Positions 1 to 7,775 of a stretch of 64,000 nucleotides of DNA are shown piece after piece. The notes under the pieces are model-generated. The model made no database searches. It saw nothing but the letters and a program-made list of their open reading frames with translations, and had not been told where the DNA came from. The stretch lies in assembly GCA_017626295.1 (NCBI GenBank), contig JAGAJB010000015.1, forward strand, positions 1 to 64,000, in the 5' to 3' direction. A program made the translations under genes and the position numbers. The stretch comes from Clostridia bacterium (GTDB lineage Bacteria; Bacillota; Clostridia; Oscillospirales; Acutalibacteraceae). The number at the start of each line of letters is the position of its first letter. Position 1 is the stretch's first letter.

Positions 1-145
1 CTTTTACAACAATGAAAGAATTCAATTAAAAACAAAACTGACTCCGCTTGAAAAACGAAATCAGTTTGTTACCTAAAATTTAATATTTAACACCATAGGT
101 GGGTGTTTTTTGTGCTGTCCGTACAAATTGGGGCAGTTCAATGAA
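1..145 (+). mobile_element. Right end of an IS3-family insertion sequence (cut by window edge)
   Basis: The first 76 bases encode the C-terminus of an IS3-type transposase, followed by a short A/T-rich spacer, a small hairpin with T-run (about 89-112) and a terminal stretch ending near position 140-145 that probably contains the right inverted repeat. The other end lies outside the window, so the exact boundary and target duplication cannot be seen. Confidence 0.6.
2..76 (+). CDS. IS3-family transposase, C-terminal fragment
   Basis: Twenty-four codons and a TAA stop are visible, beginning inside the gene. The residues FYNNERIQLK followed by LTPLEKR match the conserved tail of IS3/IS150-type OrfB integrases, where a YN.ER..LK motif and a TP.E.R motif close the rve domain. 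The protein cuts and joins transposon ends in a complex with the IS inverted repeats. It is partial only because the window starts here. Family assignment rests on this short tail, so the subgroup is not determined. Confidence 0.7.
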   Translation, partial: FYNNERIQLKTKLTPLEKRNQFVT

Positions 146-226
146 GAGTGTCGATTTTTTAATGTAAGAAGTTTTTCCTTTTTCCTAACTATAGTGAATT
201 CAATACACCTATTTTTCCGTGGTGTT

Positions 227-2437
227 TCAACATATCTTCATTATAAGCGATATAATAAAGGTTATAAAAGAGTTGATTTTTTCAAACAAATTAAAAACGG
301 GAGATGAAGCGGTTTCTTCTTCGTTTTCTGCTTCGAAACGGATGTTATCCATACTGATATTGGCATCGCTATCGGAAGAAAAAGCAAACTTAATATCCTT
401 TACTCCCTCAAGAACGTTGTTAGAAAAACTTTGGTCGGTTGTATCATTGCTCATAACAAGGGTGTTGAGGCTTATGTTTATTTTGTACCATTGACCGTCA
501 GCAGGTATCGTAACCGCTTTAAAATCGGCAGGTGTATAGTAAGACAGAATATTCTTGTAAAGTTCAACACGGTTAAAGATTACATCCTCCGAGCCGTTGT
601 TTCGCACATAAAAACTTATTGCACCGTAATCGGAATAGTTGTCATCGGATTCATCAAAGGTTACTGTTGAAGCGCCGTTTTTGTATGTGAGTGCCGGGTT
701 AACGGTAAAGGACTCGGATGAAGAAACGATGTTAAGTCCGTTTTCACCGCTAAAAGCATCGCTGCTGCTGATTTTTACTTTTGCGTCTTTACCGTACCAG
801 GCTTTATAGTAGGCGCCGTATGAGTCGGAATAATTGTGCCACAGCAACGTATCATCGCAGTCGGTCCACGGCTTATCCGCCCAATAATGTGCATTTTCGG
901 GAGCATTCCATTTAAAAGGACTTGCAGGAATAGTTTTGTTGTTTTGTGTTGCGTAAAGATTTGAACGGTAATTTCCCACACAGTACGCATACGTAACAGA
1001 GGTAGGCGCGGTGATACTGTCGGAATAAATTCTTACGGTGTCCTTATTTATTATTTCTGCATTTGCCTGCACATATATTCCTCTGTTGTCACATATCGCA
1101 AAGCCGTGAAGTGTGTTGCCGTTTACCGTAAGTCCGTCGCCCACATCAGCAAAAGTTACGAAAATGCTTGAATCTGCAATTTCTATATTCGTCGGATAGG
1201 GGGCGGAGTAATCGGTATATTTGCCGTAAACGAGTCCGTCAGCGGCATGAGCCATTCTTCTGCCGATTTCTTCTTTACATTCGGGATGAATTGCGCCGAC
1301 TTCCTTTGTAAAGGTTGACGGAATATCATAATTTGTAACAACGGCTCTCGAATCGGGATTTTCTTTTTGGAATTCGGAATATTCAATGTTCCAATCAACA
1401 AGGTTAAAGCCGTCATCCGAGTACATAAAGGGAGCCAATTGTGTATAAATAAGGGGCAAAATACCGTCTTTATAGTTGAAGTGTTCGGTATAGGAGTTTT
1501 GTAAAAGTTCAAGTTGAGCAGAGTATTCCTCGGGGGAATAGCCAAGCATAAGGTCCGACTCACCTTGGTACCAAATCATACCCGAAAGCCTGAAGTTTTT
1601 AAGAGCGTTTGTTCTTAAATTGAAGTTTGCCGACATATCGCGATGTATGTCCTGTTCGGCTTCGTTCCAATTGTTTGTTTCGATGTATTGGCCATGGGTT
1701 GAAAGGATGTTTTTCACTTCGGGGCAATTATCAATCGCATCTCTTGAAATCCACGATGCAATTGCAGAGCCACCCAAAGAGGAATTGAGTATACCAACAG
1801 GCATGTTTAATTTTTGGAGCATACTTTCGGCAAAGAAATATGCAACGGCGCTCATACCGTAAATGCTGTCGTCCTCACCTGTAACCCAACGTGCGTCCTT
1901 AATATCGTTTTGGGCATCAACGGGAACAAGTTCTGCAGAGCCGTTATATTCAGGGTATGCGGGCTCAATAAGAACGCGAAGCCATTTTGACAGTTTATCG
2001 CCGTTCGCCATCATTTCCTTACCCAATTTTTCTTGTGCAAGGGGATACATCATATTACTTTGTCCGCTTGCAAGCCATAACTCGCCGAAAACAACGTTTT
2101 CGAGCCTTGCAAATTCTTGCGAATCAGCAGTTAAAACAACCGAGTATTCCTCGAAACTTCCTGCAGGGGCAACAAACGAAACGGAAAAAACACCGTCGGA
2201 ACCAACAATAGCATTTCCTTCGCAAACAATAGCATCGCTTGAATTAAAAAGAGATACGGATATTTCTGCACCGGGCTTACCGGTACCGGCAAAAACAGCC
2301 TCTTCGTTTTGTTTAAAAAGCATACCGTTATCGTAAACCGAATACAATGAAGTTTGCACCTCCCCGGCAAAAGCCATAGTTATACTGCAAGAAAGAATTG
2401 TCATAAACAAGAAAAAGGATAGAACTTTTTTAAACAT
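227..2437 (-). CDS. Secreted sialate O-acetylesterase-like SGNH hydrolase
   Basis: Predicted secreted esterase that removes O-acetyl groups from sialic acids or other acetylated glycans outside the cell. Residues 1-24 are a signal peptide (MFKK, hydrophobic core, AFA cleavage site). An N-terminal beta-sandwich is followed by the SGNH block with GQSNM (catalytic Ser about 127), WYQGESD near 290, and IHPEC near 382 that should supply the catalytic Asp/His. About residues 560-710 look like a carbohydrate-binding beta-sandwich. The last 20 or so residues form a hydrophobic, weakly charged helix instead of an LPXTG anchor. At 736 residues it is longer than single-domain family members because of this C-terminal part. 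Transcribed in the same direction as the DUF4838 gene upstream, about 90 bases away. Substrate is inferred from family only. Confidence 0.8.
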   Translation of the reverse strand: MFKKVLSFFLFMTILSCSITMAFAGEVQTSLYSVYDNGMLFKQNEEAVFAGTGKPGAEISVSLFNSSDAIVCEGNAIVGSDGVFSVSFVAPAGSFEEYSVVLTADSQEFARLENVVFGELWLASGQSNMMYPLAQEKLGKEMMANGDKLSKWLRVLIEPAYPEYNGSAELVPVDAQNDIKDARWVTGEDDSIYGMSAVAYFFAESMLQKLNMPVGILNSSLGGSAIASWISRDAIDNCPEVKNILSTHGQYIETNNWNEAEQDIHRDMSANFNLRTNALKNFRLSGMIWYQGESDLMLGYSPEEYSAQLELLQNSYTEHFNYKDGILPLIYTQLAPFMYSDDGFNLVDWNIEYSEFQKENPDSRAVVTNYDIPSTFTKEVGAIHPECKEEIGRRMAHAADGLVYGKYTDYSAPYPTNIEIADSSIFVTFADVGDGLTVNGNTLHGFAICDNRGIYVQANAEIINKDTVRIYSDSITAPTSVTYAYCVGNYRSNLYATQNNKTIPASPFKWNAPENAHYWADKPWTDCDDTLLWHNYSDSYGAYYKAWYGKDAKVKISSSDAFSGENGLNIVSSSESFTVNPALTYKNGASTVTFDESDDNYSDYGAISFYVRNNGSEDVIFNRVELYKNILSYYTPADFKAVTIPADGQWYKINISLNTLVMSNDTTDQSFSNNVLEGVKDIKFAFSSDSDANISMDNIRFEAENEEETASSPVFNLFEKINSFITFIISLIMKIC

Positions 2438-2525
2438 AATATCACCACTTTATAAAAAATCTTAGCACGGATTTTTGTGTTAGTCAATAAATAAAGATAT
2501 GAACGCAAAAATTTATTTTTTCTTT

Positions 2526-4409
2526 TTATCCCCAATTATACGGTCTTTGCATAAAGTTTATTTCATCTTTTGGGGGTATTTCCTTGAATTCAGAAACTTT
2601 ATTTATGCCGTGTTCTTTCATAGAATCGTAAAGTTCTTCAATTCTTTTGTGTCTGAAAGGATTGAGAATGGTATATTTATCTAAGAATTGGTTGGCTTTG
2701 TAATATTCCCAACTGAGATTTGCAGTTTCAACATTAAAAAGTTGTTCTTCCGTAATATCTGCAGTCAGCGCTTTCTCCCAAAGGCCGTCAAGAGCAACGG
2801 CAACATTCATCGGATAAAATCCCGCTTGATAATGCCAGTCAAAATCGAATGCGTGGGCAGATACTTTAGTTTGAGCCGTTTGAATATCTATAATCTGTTT
2901 AATATACGAAGCCGCATCTTCGCCGTAATAGGCATTCATAAAATCCATCATATGATATTCCACATCGCAGTTTACATCCCATTGCAATTTGCAAAGAAGG
3001 TAATTGCGAAGTTCATTGAATGCCGCCGTGTGAGTATCACCGCAGTTATATATGTAGCCGGTAATACCGATGTCGTGCATATATTTCATTGTGGACTGCA
3101 TATATTCAAAGTTTGAGAAAAACTGAGCCGTGTTTATAAAGTTAATGGTGTAATCGTAAATGTATGTGGTATCGGCAATTTTAACCCAGTTGGCAAAATC
3201 TTCGTGGATAGTTGGCTCCGGGCTTCCGAAGAGGTTTGCGAAGGTTTCATCACCGTCTTTAGAGCCACATTCCGTAAGAGGATGACTGCGGCAGGCTTTG
3301 TGAAGTCCGCAAAGAACGGGAACTACGTTATCATTGCACCTGAGTGTTGTATCCGTCGGGGGACGGTCTGTTTCGTTGTAGGCATAGAAAGTGAACGTAA
3401 AGTCGGGGAATTCATCATCAAGAGCATCTGCAAAAGCATTTGTGAAAAGAATTGTGGTGGCAGAAACACTGCCGTATTTTTCGTAAAGTGCTTCGCATTT
3501 TTCGCACCTACAGTAGTTTGTGTTGTCTTTCTGACCGATGTGAATGTATTTGGCATCAGTTTCACAGGCGAGAATAGCCTTTCTGGCATTTTCAACCGCA
3601 ACGGACAGAACATCGGGATTTGAAAGACAAACGTGGTCTCTTGTTTTTGTGCCCTCGGCGGTTGTTGCGAAGTAATCGGGATGTTCGGTGATAAGGTCGT
3701 CGGGAACCAATTTATCTAAAGTAACATCCCATAAAACATAGGTAAGAGCACCGCCGTATTCTTTAGCCTCGTTCCAGAAAGAAACATTCATTTTCGTTCT
3801 TGCTCTGTGGGCATCGTTTGTTCCTTGGCAGTCATTTCGCCGTATGGAGAAAGAAGGCTCAACGATTCGGTTAATTCGGGAATCGATTATAATATCTTTA
3901 TTTTCAGGTACAACCTCAAGTTCCGGGGTAAACCAACGGACACCGAGATATTCTTCGAGGAAAGTATAAACGCCGTAAAGAGTGCCGCGGTTGTCAGAAC
4001 CCGCAATAAATAAGTGCTTGCCGTCAGAATAAAGCATAAATCCGTCTTGGGCAATTTCAGAACGGTTTATATCAACAATCCCTTTTTCTAAAGAGGTTTC
4101 GCCGAGGATAATTGCACTGTCCTCGGGAGTAACTTCACTTTCCGTAACCGCCTTGATTTCAGCACCGCTGATTTTTTTGATATAGGTTTGCAGTTCATTA
4201 ACGGCAGTTTTGGTTGTTGCATCGGGATTTTCCGTGGTAACTATAACGAAATCTGAAACACCGTCGTCAACAATATACATAGGTGCTGAAATCTCTTGAG
4301 GAACATATGTATCACCACCGTAATCTATAGTGGTATCGGCAGTGAAAACACCGGTTATGTATAAAATAACCTCTAAAAAAGCTACCACCGCTTTGAAAAA
4401 TTCTGACAT
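2526..4409 (-). CDS. DUF4838 glycosidase-like protein
   Basis: A 627-residue protein of the DUF4838 family, whose members resemble alpha-glucuronidase / GH20-type proteins and accompany glycan utilisation genes. The N-terminus (about residues 3-22) is a hydrophobic helix that may anchor or export it although no clean cleavage site is visible. Residues about 45-180 hold the alpha-glucuronidase-like N-terminal fold ending in YGVYTFLEEYLGVRWFTPE, a hallmark of the family. A second hallmark, with CRCEKCEALY, lies in the centre. An AGGAGG site precedes the ATG. It sits immediately upstream of the esterase on the same strand, which suggests joint action on one host or plant glycan. The exact reaction is unknown. 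Confidence 0.8.
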   Translation of the reverse strand: MSEFFKAVVAFLEVILYITGVFTADTTIDYGGDTYVPQEISAPMYIVDDGVSDFVIVTTENPDATTKTAVNELQTYIKKISGAEIKAVTESEVTPEDSAIILGETSLEKGIVDINRSEIAQDGFMLYSDGKHLFIAGSDNRGTLYGVYTFLEEYLGVRWFTPELEVVPENKDIIIDSRINRIVEPSFSIRRNDCQGTNDAHRARTKMNVSFWNEAKEYGGALTYVLWDVTLDKLVPDDLITEHPDYFATTAEGTKTRDHVCLSNPDVLSVAVENARKAILACETDAKYIHIGQKDNTNYCRCEKCEALYEKYGSVSATTILFTNAFADALDDEFPDFTFTFYAYNETDRPPTDTTLRCNDNVVPVLCGLHKACRSHPLTECGSKDGDETFANLFGSPEPTIHEDFANWVKIADTTYIYDYTINFINTAQFFSNFEYMQSTMKYMHDIGITGYIYNCGDTHTAAFNELRNYLLCKLQWDVNCDVEYHMMDFMNAYYGEDAASYIKQIIDIQTAQTKVSAHAFDFDWHYQAGFYPMNVAVALDGLWEKALTADITEEQLFNVETANLSWEYYKANQFLDKYTILNPFRHKRIEELYDSMKEHGINKVSEFKEIPPKDEINFMQRPYNWG

Positions 4410-4552
4410 ACATTTTCCTCCTGTGTATGATGTTAATTATAATATATCATCAATCCAATGGTGATACAATATAATTTTTTGAAACGGTGCAACGGTAGAT
4501 ATTTAACAGGACAACCAAAGCCACGAAAAATATATGGATTTTTACTGTTTTA

Positions 4553-4581
4553 TTGCTTTTTGATGAAAATAATTCTATAAT
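4553..4581 (+). promoter_or_regulatory. Predicted sigma-A promoter for the GH28-like gene
   Basis: TTGCTT (4553-4558), 17-base spacer, TATAAT (4576-4581). It lies 86 bases before the ATG at 4668 in the divergent intergenic region (4410-4667), which otherwise shows only A/T-rich sequence. Confidence 0.55.
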
Positions 4582-4667
4582 TCAAAGTATAATAAGTTTT
4601 AAAATGAAGATGAATGCAAAAGGCATAAAATCTAAACTTAAAAATAACAAGCAGACGGGAGAATAGT

Positions 4668-6308
4668 ATGCAAGAAATTTTGAAAGTTTTTTACACAATA
4701 GTTACCGTGATTTCTGTCTCTTTATCATCTGTTTTTTACCCTGCAGAACTTGATCCGGAAACAGAAAACTTTGAATTTTCTTATTTAGAATATGCAGACG
4801 AAGCGGTGATGTCATTAGAGGAAGCGGGCTTGACCGAGGAAGAGTTTACAGGTCGTTTAAGTGCCGAACTTCCGGAATATGAGCAGTCGGGCGGATATGA
4901 CGATATAGGGGGCATTATTGAATCTCCCTACTATACTGCGAAAATAGGCAATACAAACATACCCGTTTATGCGTCTATGGTTTTTAATCGTTCTGAGGAT
5001 ACAGGTGATTTGCATTCTTTTTCTGAGGTGTATGTTAATACGGACAAGGATTTTTCATTTAACATTGTGTTGACCGAAGGCTCCGCAAAACTGAAAAATG
5101 CAATAGTTTTACCTGAATCTGCGGGCGTAAAAGCAGAATGGAAAGACGGAGTTGTCCGTGCATCTATAAATAAATGCGGTATTTATACTTTCCTTTTCAA
5201 CGGTGCAAAACAAAGTTACGGATATACTCTTTTTGTACGAGAAAAAATCGACGAAGATGCGGAAATTTCCAATTACATTAAGCAATACGGCAAAGAAAAC
5301 GTAACTGTTTTTGAAAAGGGCGTTTATGAACTTGATTACCTTAATTTTGTAGAAAAAGATAATCAGGTAATATATCTCAAGCAAGGTGCATATCTTGTTG
5401 CCAAGCATCATTACGATATAGAAAGTGCAGAAGACGAGAATCGTTGGATTGAGGAGGAAGCATTAACGGATAATCATATCGGGCTGACAAGATACCCGTT
5501 TATGAATTTTTACAAATCAAATAACATTGTTATTAGAGGGCGTGGTGCTATTGACCTTACACGTCTTGACCGAAGAGAACGCAGAGGAATAGTTTTCAAT
5601 TATTGTGATAATATTTCCGTCAGCGGAATTAAAATTATCAACTCACCCGAATGGTCTTTTATTACATATTGCTGTCATAATGTTTCTGTAGAGCAAGTAG
5701 ATATTTTAGGCAGCCGCGGAAATGCAGACGGCTTTGCTATATGTAATACGGAAAATGCAACAATCAACAATTGTTTTGCGAGAACCGCCGATGACGAGTT
5801 TGAAGTAAAAGGACTGGGCGGAACAATGGGTAGTAATAATATTACCTTTAAAAATTGTGTAGCCTGGGGTGGTTACGCCAGATGCTTTGGCATCTGCGGT
5901 GAGGTGAGTATGCCTGTTTCAAACATCACGTTCCGCGACTGTGCAGTAGTTTATCGTGATGGGGTATGGGACAATGATCGAATAGGTTCACTTGTTATTG
6001 TTGCAGAACAGTGCGAAGGCAGTATTGACGGAGTTCTATTTGAAAATATCGAAATTTTCCGCGATGAAGGCAGAGCAATCCTTGTAAAAGTTTATGATGA
6101 GGATAAAGAGAATTTTGAAATAAAAAACGTAGAGTTTAAAAATATCTCCTACACATCCTATTTACCCTCAAAAATTGAGGGCAACAGCAGCGACACTAAT
6201 ACGGTGCAGGTTAAAACAGAAAACATAAACGCCAACGGCTTTGATATAACAAAACCGTCAATGCTGTTTTCTGTAGGCGACAATTGCGATGTGACTTTTG
6301 AAAAATAA
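4668..6308 (+). CDS. GH28-like right-handed beta-helix glycosidase (polygalacturonase-like)
   Basis: A 546-residue protein with an N-terminal hydrophobic segment (residues 3-24), a beta-rich linker domain, and from about residue 210 a parallel beta-helix built of repeated short strands (NIVIRGRGAIDL, NISVSGIKIIN, NVSVEQVDIL, NITFKNC). Family GH28 and its relatives cleave polygalacturonans or related acidic glycans using three Asp residues. Here GNADGF near 345 and ADDEFEVKG near 370 occupy the expected positions, so the active site is divergent and the substrate is open. A GGGAG site lies just upstream. It is divergent from the DUF4838 and esterase genes, with which it probably forms one extracellular degradation locus. 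Confidence 0.75.
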   Translation: MQEILKVFYTIVTVISVSLSSVFYPAELDPETENFEFSYLEYADEAVMSLEEAGLTEEEFTGRLSAELPEYEQSGGYDDIGGIIESPYYTAKIGNTNIPVYASMVFNRSEDTGDLHSFSEVYVNTDKDFSFNIVLTEGSAKLKNAIVLPESAGVKAEWKDGVVRASINKCGIYTFLFNGAKQSYGYTLFVREKIDEDAEISNYIKQYGKENVTVFEKGVYELDYLNFVEKDNQVIYLKQGAYLVAKHHYDIESAEDENRWIEEEALTDNHIGLTRYPFMNFYKSNNIVIRGRGAIDLTRLDRRERRGIVFNYCDNISVSGIKIINSPEWSFITYCCHNVSVEQVDILGSRGNADGFAICNTENATINNCFARTADDEFEVKGLGGTMGSNNITFKNCVAWGGYARCFGICGEVSMPVSNITFRDCAVVYRDGVWDNDRIGSLVIVAEQCEGSIDGVLFENIEIFRDEGRAILVKVYDEDKENFEIKNVEFKNISYTSYLPSKIEGNSSDTNTVQVKTENINANGFDITKPSMLFSVGDNCDVTFEK

Positions 6309-6314
6309 AAAAGC

Positions 6315-6351
6315 AAACCGCAATTCCCTGAGAATAAAGGAATTGCGGTTT
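6315..6351 (+). terminator. Intrinsic terminator after the GH28-like gene
   Basis: Perfect 13-base arms AAACCGCAATTCC (6315-6327) and GGAATTGCGGTTT (6339-6351), followed by TTATTTTTT. Arms of nearly the same sequence recur at 7368-7406. Confidence 0.85.
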
Positions 6352-6426
6352 TATTTTTTGATTTATACGGTTTTCTGCAGGAGCGTGATGGGTGAGAGGA
6401 TGTTGGGGAATAGGGACAGAAAAAGA

Positions 6427-6447
6427 CCCCACTCGTGAGGAGTGGGG
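6427..6447 (-). terminator. Intrinsic terminator of the lipoprotein pseudogene
   Basis: Eight-base arms CCCCACTC and GAGTGGGG with a five-base loop. On the minus strand the stem is followed by a T-rich tract. It sits just after the distal stop codon at 6458, which supports the idea that the full reading frame once ended there. Confidence 0.75.
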
Positions 6448-6457
6448 GAAAAATCTG

Positions 6458-7066
6458 TTAGTTCGCTTGTGTGATTAAGTAAGAAAAACTGAATGTTGAA
6501 CCATCGGAAGCAGGCAAGTTTACGGTTAATATAAAATCATCAGTAAGATTGTCTGCTTCGGCAGGTATATTGATATAGGAATGGTATGTTTCCGCTTTGG
6601 CGGGTTCTAAAACAAAGTGCCAACTATACACAGGGGGAATTGCAGAATTTCCTGTGGATTTCCATTCGCCTGTTTCCTTTATATATTTAGAACAGTCAAC
6701 TTGCTTGTCAGAAGTAACGTCTTTTTATTCTGCCTCTACAAGAGGTAATACACCGGTATAGTTTGTTCTGTCACGGTTGTTTATAGTGTATGTGAACGCA
6801 GCATAAGTGTTACCTTTGGCACAAACAAAGGGATTGTTATTATCTGCTTGTGCGTTATATTCTTTAGGTGAACCATAGTTCTCATCCATTACATTGTTCA
6901 AAGCAATTGCTAATGTGGCTTTGTCTAAAGTGAATTCAAGAATGTCACTTGAAACAGTATCACCTATTTTGTAATAAGTATTTGTTTTGTTATTTGATGA
7001 AACTTCGCAACTGGCAAAAGAAACGCACATAACAACAACTAACAGAAAAGCAATAATTTTTTTCAT
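6458..7066 (-). pseudogene. Lipoprotein gene interrupted by an in-frame TAA
   Basis: The first 113 codons encode a lipoprotein with signal peptide and lipobox (FASC, Cys20), then a domain resembling small secreted DUF4352-like proteins (family not certain). Codon 114 is TAA (6725-6727), but the same frame stays open for another 88 codons to a TAA at 6458-6460, and this extension has protein-like composition (VYSWHFVLEP, DDFILTVNLPASDGS). The continuous frame of 202 residues and the terminator right after its end show that the stop is a late point mutation, for instance GAA to TAA. Alternatives are a sequencing error or a truncated but still functional protein. It is divergently transcribed from the HTH repressor-like gene and its promoter overlaps two palindromic operators. 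Confidence 0.75.
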
Positions 7067-7095
7067 ATAAAGACCTCCTACGTGATTATAGACTT

Positions 7096-7124
7096 ATTAT
7101 AGAACAATTTGTTCTTGGTGTCAA
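7096..7124 (-). promoter_or_regulatory. Consensus promoter of the lipoprotein gene
   Basis: Read on the minus strand: TTGACA (7124-7119), 17-base spacer, TATAAT (7101-7096). Both hexamers are perfect. The first operator palindrome fills the spacer, so a bound repressor would block RNA polymerase. Confidence 0.75.
7101..7115. promoter_or_regulatory. Palindromic operator 1
   Basis: AGAACAATTTGTTCT, a 15-base palindrome apart from its centre. It sits between the -35 and -10 boxes of the minus-strand promoter. The likely ligand is the adjacent HTH protein (7166-7369). Confidence 0.7.
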
Positions 7125-7125
7125 T

Positions 7126-7140
7126 AGAACAGTTTGTTCT
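7126..7140. promoter_or_regulatory. Palindromic operator 2
   Basis: AGAACAGTTTGTTCT, one base different from operator 1 and 25 bases away centre to centre. It lies just upstream of the minus-strand -35 box and ahead of a TATAAT at 7145-7150 that could serve the HTH gene, so the pair could govern both directions. Confidence 0.7.
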
Positions 7141-7165
7141 TGCGTATAATCATATTGGTGATTAT

Positions 7166-7369
7166 ATGAAGTTTCAAAGAATTCGGGATTTACGGGAAGA
7201 TGCAGACTTAACCCAAACAGAAATGGGAAAAGCAATAAATCTACCGCAAAGAACCTATGCTTATTATGAAAGCGGAGAAAGAACAATACCGCCCGAAGTC
7301 CTCATTGCGTTAGCAAAATACCATAAAACAACAGTTGATTATATCCTTGGGTTAACCGATAAAAAATAA
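7166..7369 (+). CDS. XRE-family helix-turn-helix repressor
   Basis: A 67-residue single-domain DNA-binding protein. LTQTEMGKAINLPQRTYAYYESG contains the classic Cro/CI helix-turn-helix (about residues 16-38), and VDYILGLTDKK is a typical end of short XRE repressors. The start at 7166 (MKFQRIRDLRE) is preferred over an upstream frame extension because it matches the family N-terminus. A TATAAT at 7145-7150 would give a very short leader. Twin palindromes immediately upstream suggest autoregulation and control of the divergent lipoprotein gene. Confidence 0.85.
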   Translation: MKFQRIRDLREDADLTQTEMGKAINLPQRTYAYYESGERTIPPEVLIALAKYHKTTVDYILGLTDKK

Positions 7370-7406
7370 AACCGCAACTCCTTAATAAATCAAGGAATTG
7401 CGGTTT
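7368..7406 (+). terminator. Intrinsic terminator after the XRE gene
   Basis: Arms AAACCGCAACTCCTT (7368-7382) and AAGGAATTGCGGTTT (7392-7406) with one mismatch, followed by GCTTTTTC. The arm sequence closely resembles the terminator at 6315-6351, so the XRE/lipoprotein pair is bracketed by similar hairpins. Confidence 0.8.
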
Positions 7407-7439
7407 GCTTTTTCGTTGGAAAGTACTGCTGAAAATAAA
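7407..7439 (+). repeat. 33-base direct repeat, left copy
   Basis: Begins GCTTTTTCGT and continues with GAAAGTACTGCTGAAAATAA. The second copy at 11605-11637 differs at only two positions. The two copies bracket the helicase, RHH/zinc-ribbon and DUF3883 genes. From 7440 to 7673 no gene, structure or clear regulatory site is seen. Confidence 0.8.
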
Positions 7440-7673
7440 TATTCTTACAACCCCTCAGAATCCTAAAACTAATTCCCTAAAAATGCCCGAATTTCAAACT
7501 AAAATTTGCGATTTTTCCTTGTGGTTTATAGCATTTTCTATGTGAGAGATGGGATTTGGGTAAGTGGTGGAATATGGACGGAAAAATACCGAAAAAGACA
7601 ACTTATGGTTGTGCTTTATGTTACATATTAGAACTTTATAAAACTAATATATGTAGTATTTAAGTGTGTTTAG

Positions 7674-7703
7674 TTGAAATTTGTGGTAGAATTATGATAT
7701 AAT
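7674..7703 (+). promoter_or_regulatory. Predicted promoter for the helicase gene
   Basis: TTGAAA (7674-7679), 18-base spacer, TATAAT (7698-7703), 72 bases before the ATG at 7776. Confidence 0.55.
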
Positions 7704-7775
7704 TTTGTATTATTAGTACAATTAATATTGATACGCTTTATTTGGTAAATGATTTAGTTTAAAGGGAGCTTTACT

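Noticed and set aside
7540-7565. Sequence GTGAGAGATGGGATTTG similar to the tRNA-Leu attachment core
   Set aside because: The match needs gaps and two transitions and is about what chance allows in 64 kb; no tRNA or matching partner is next to it.
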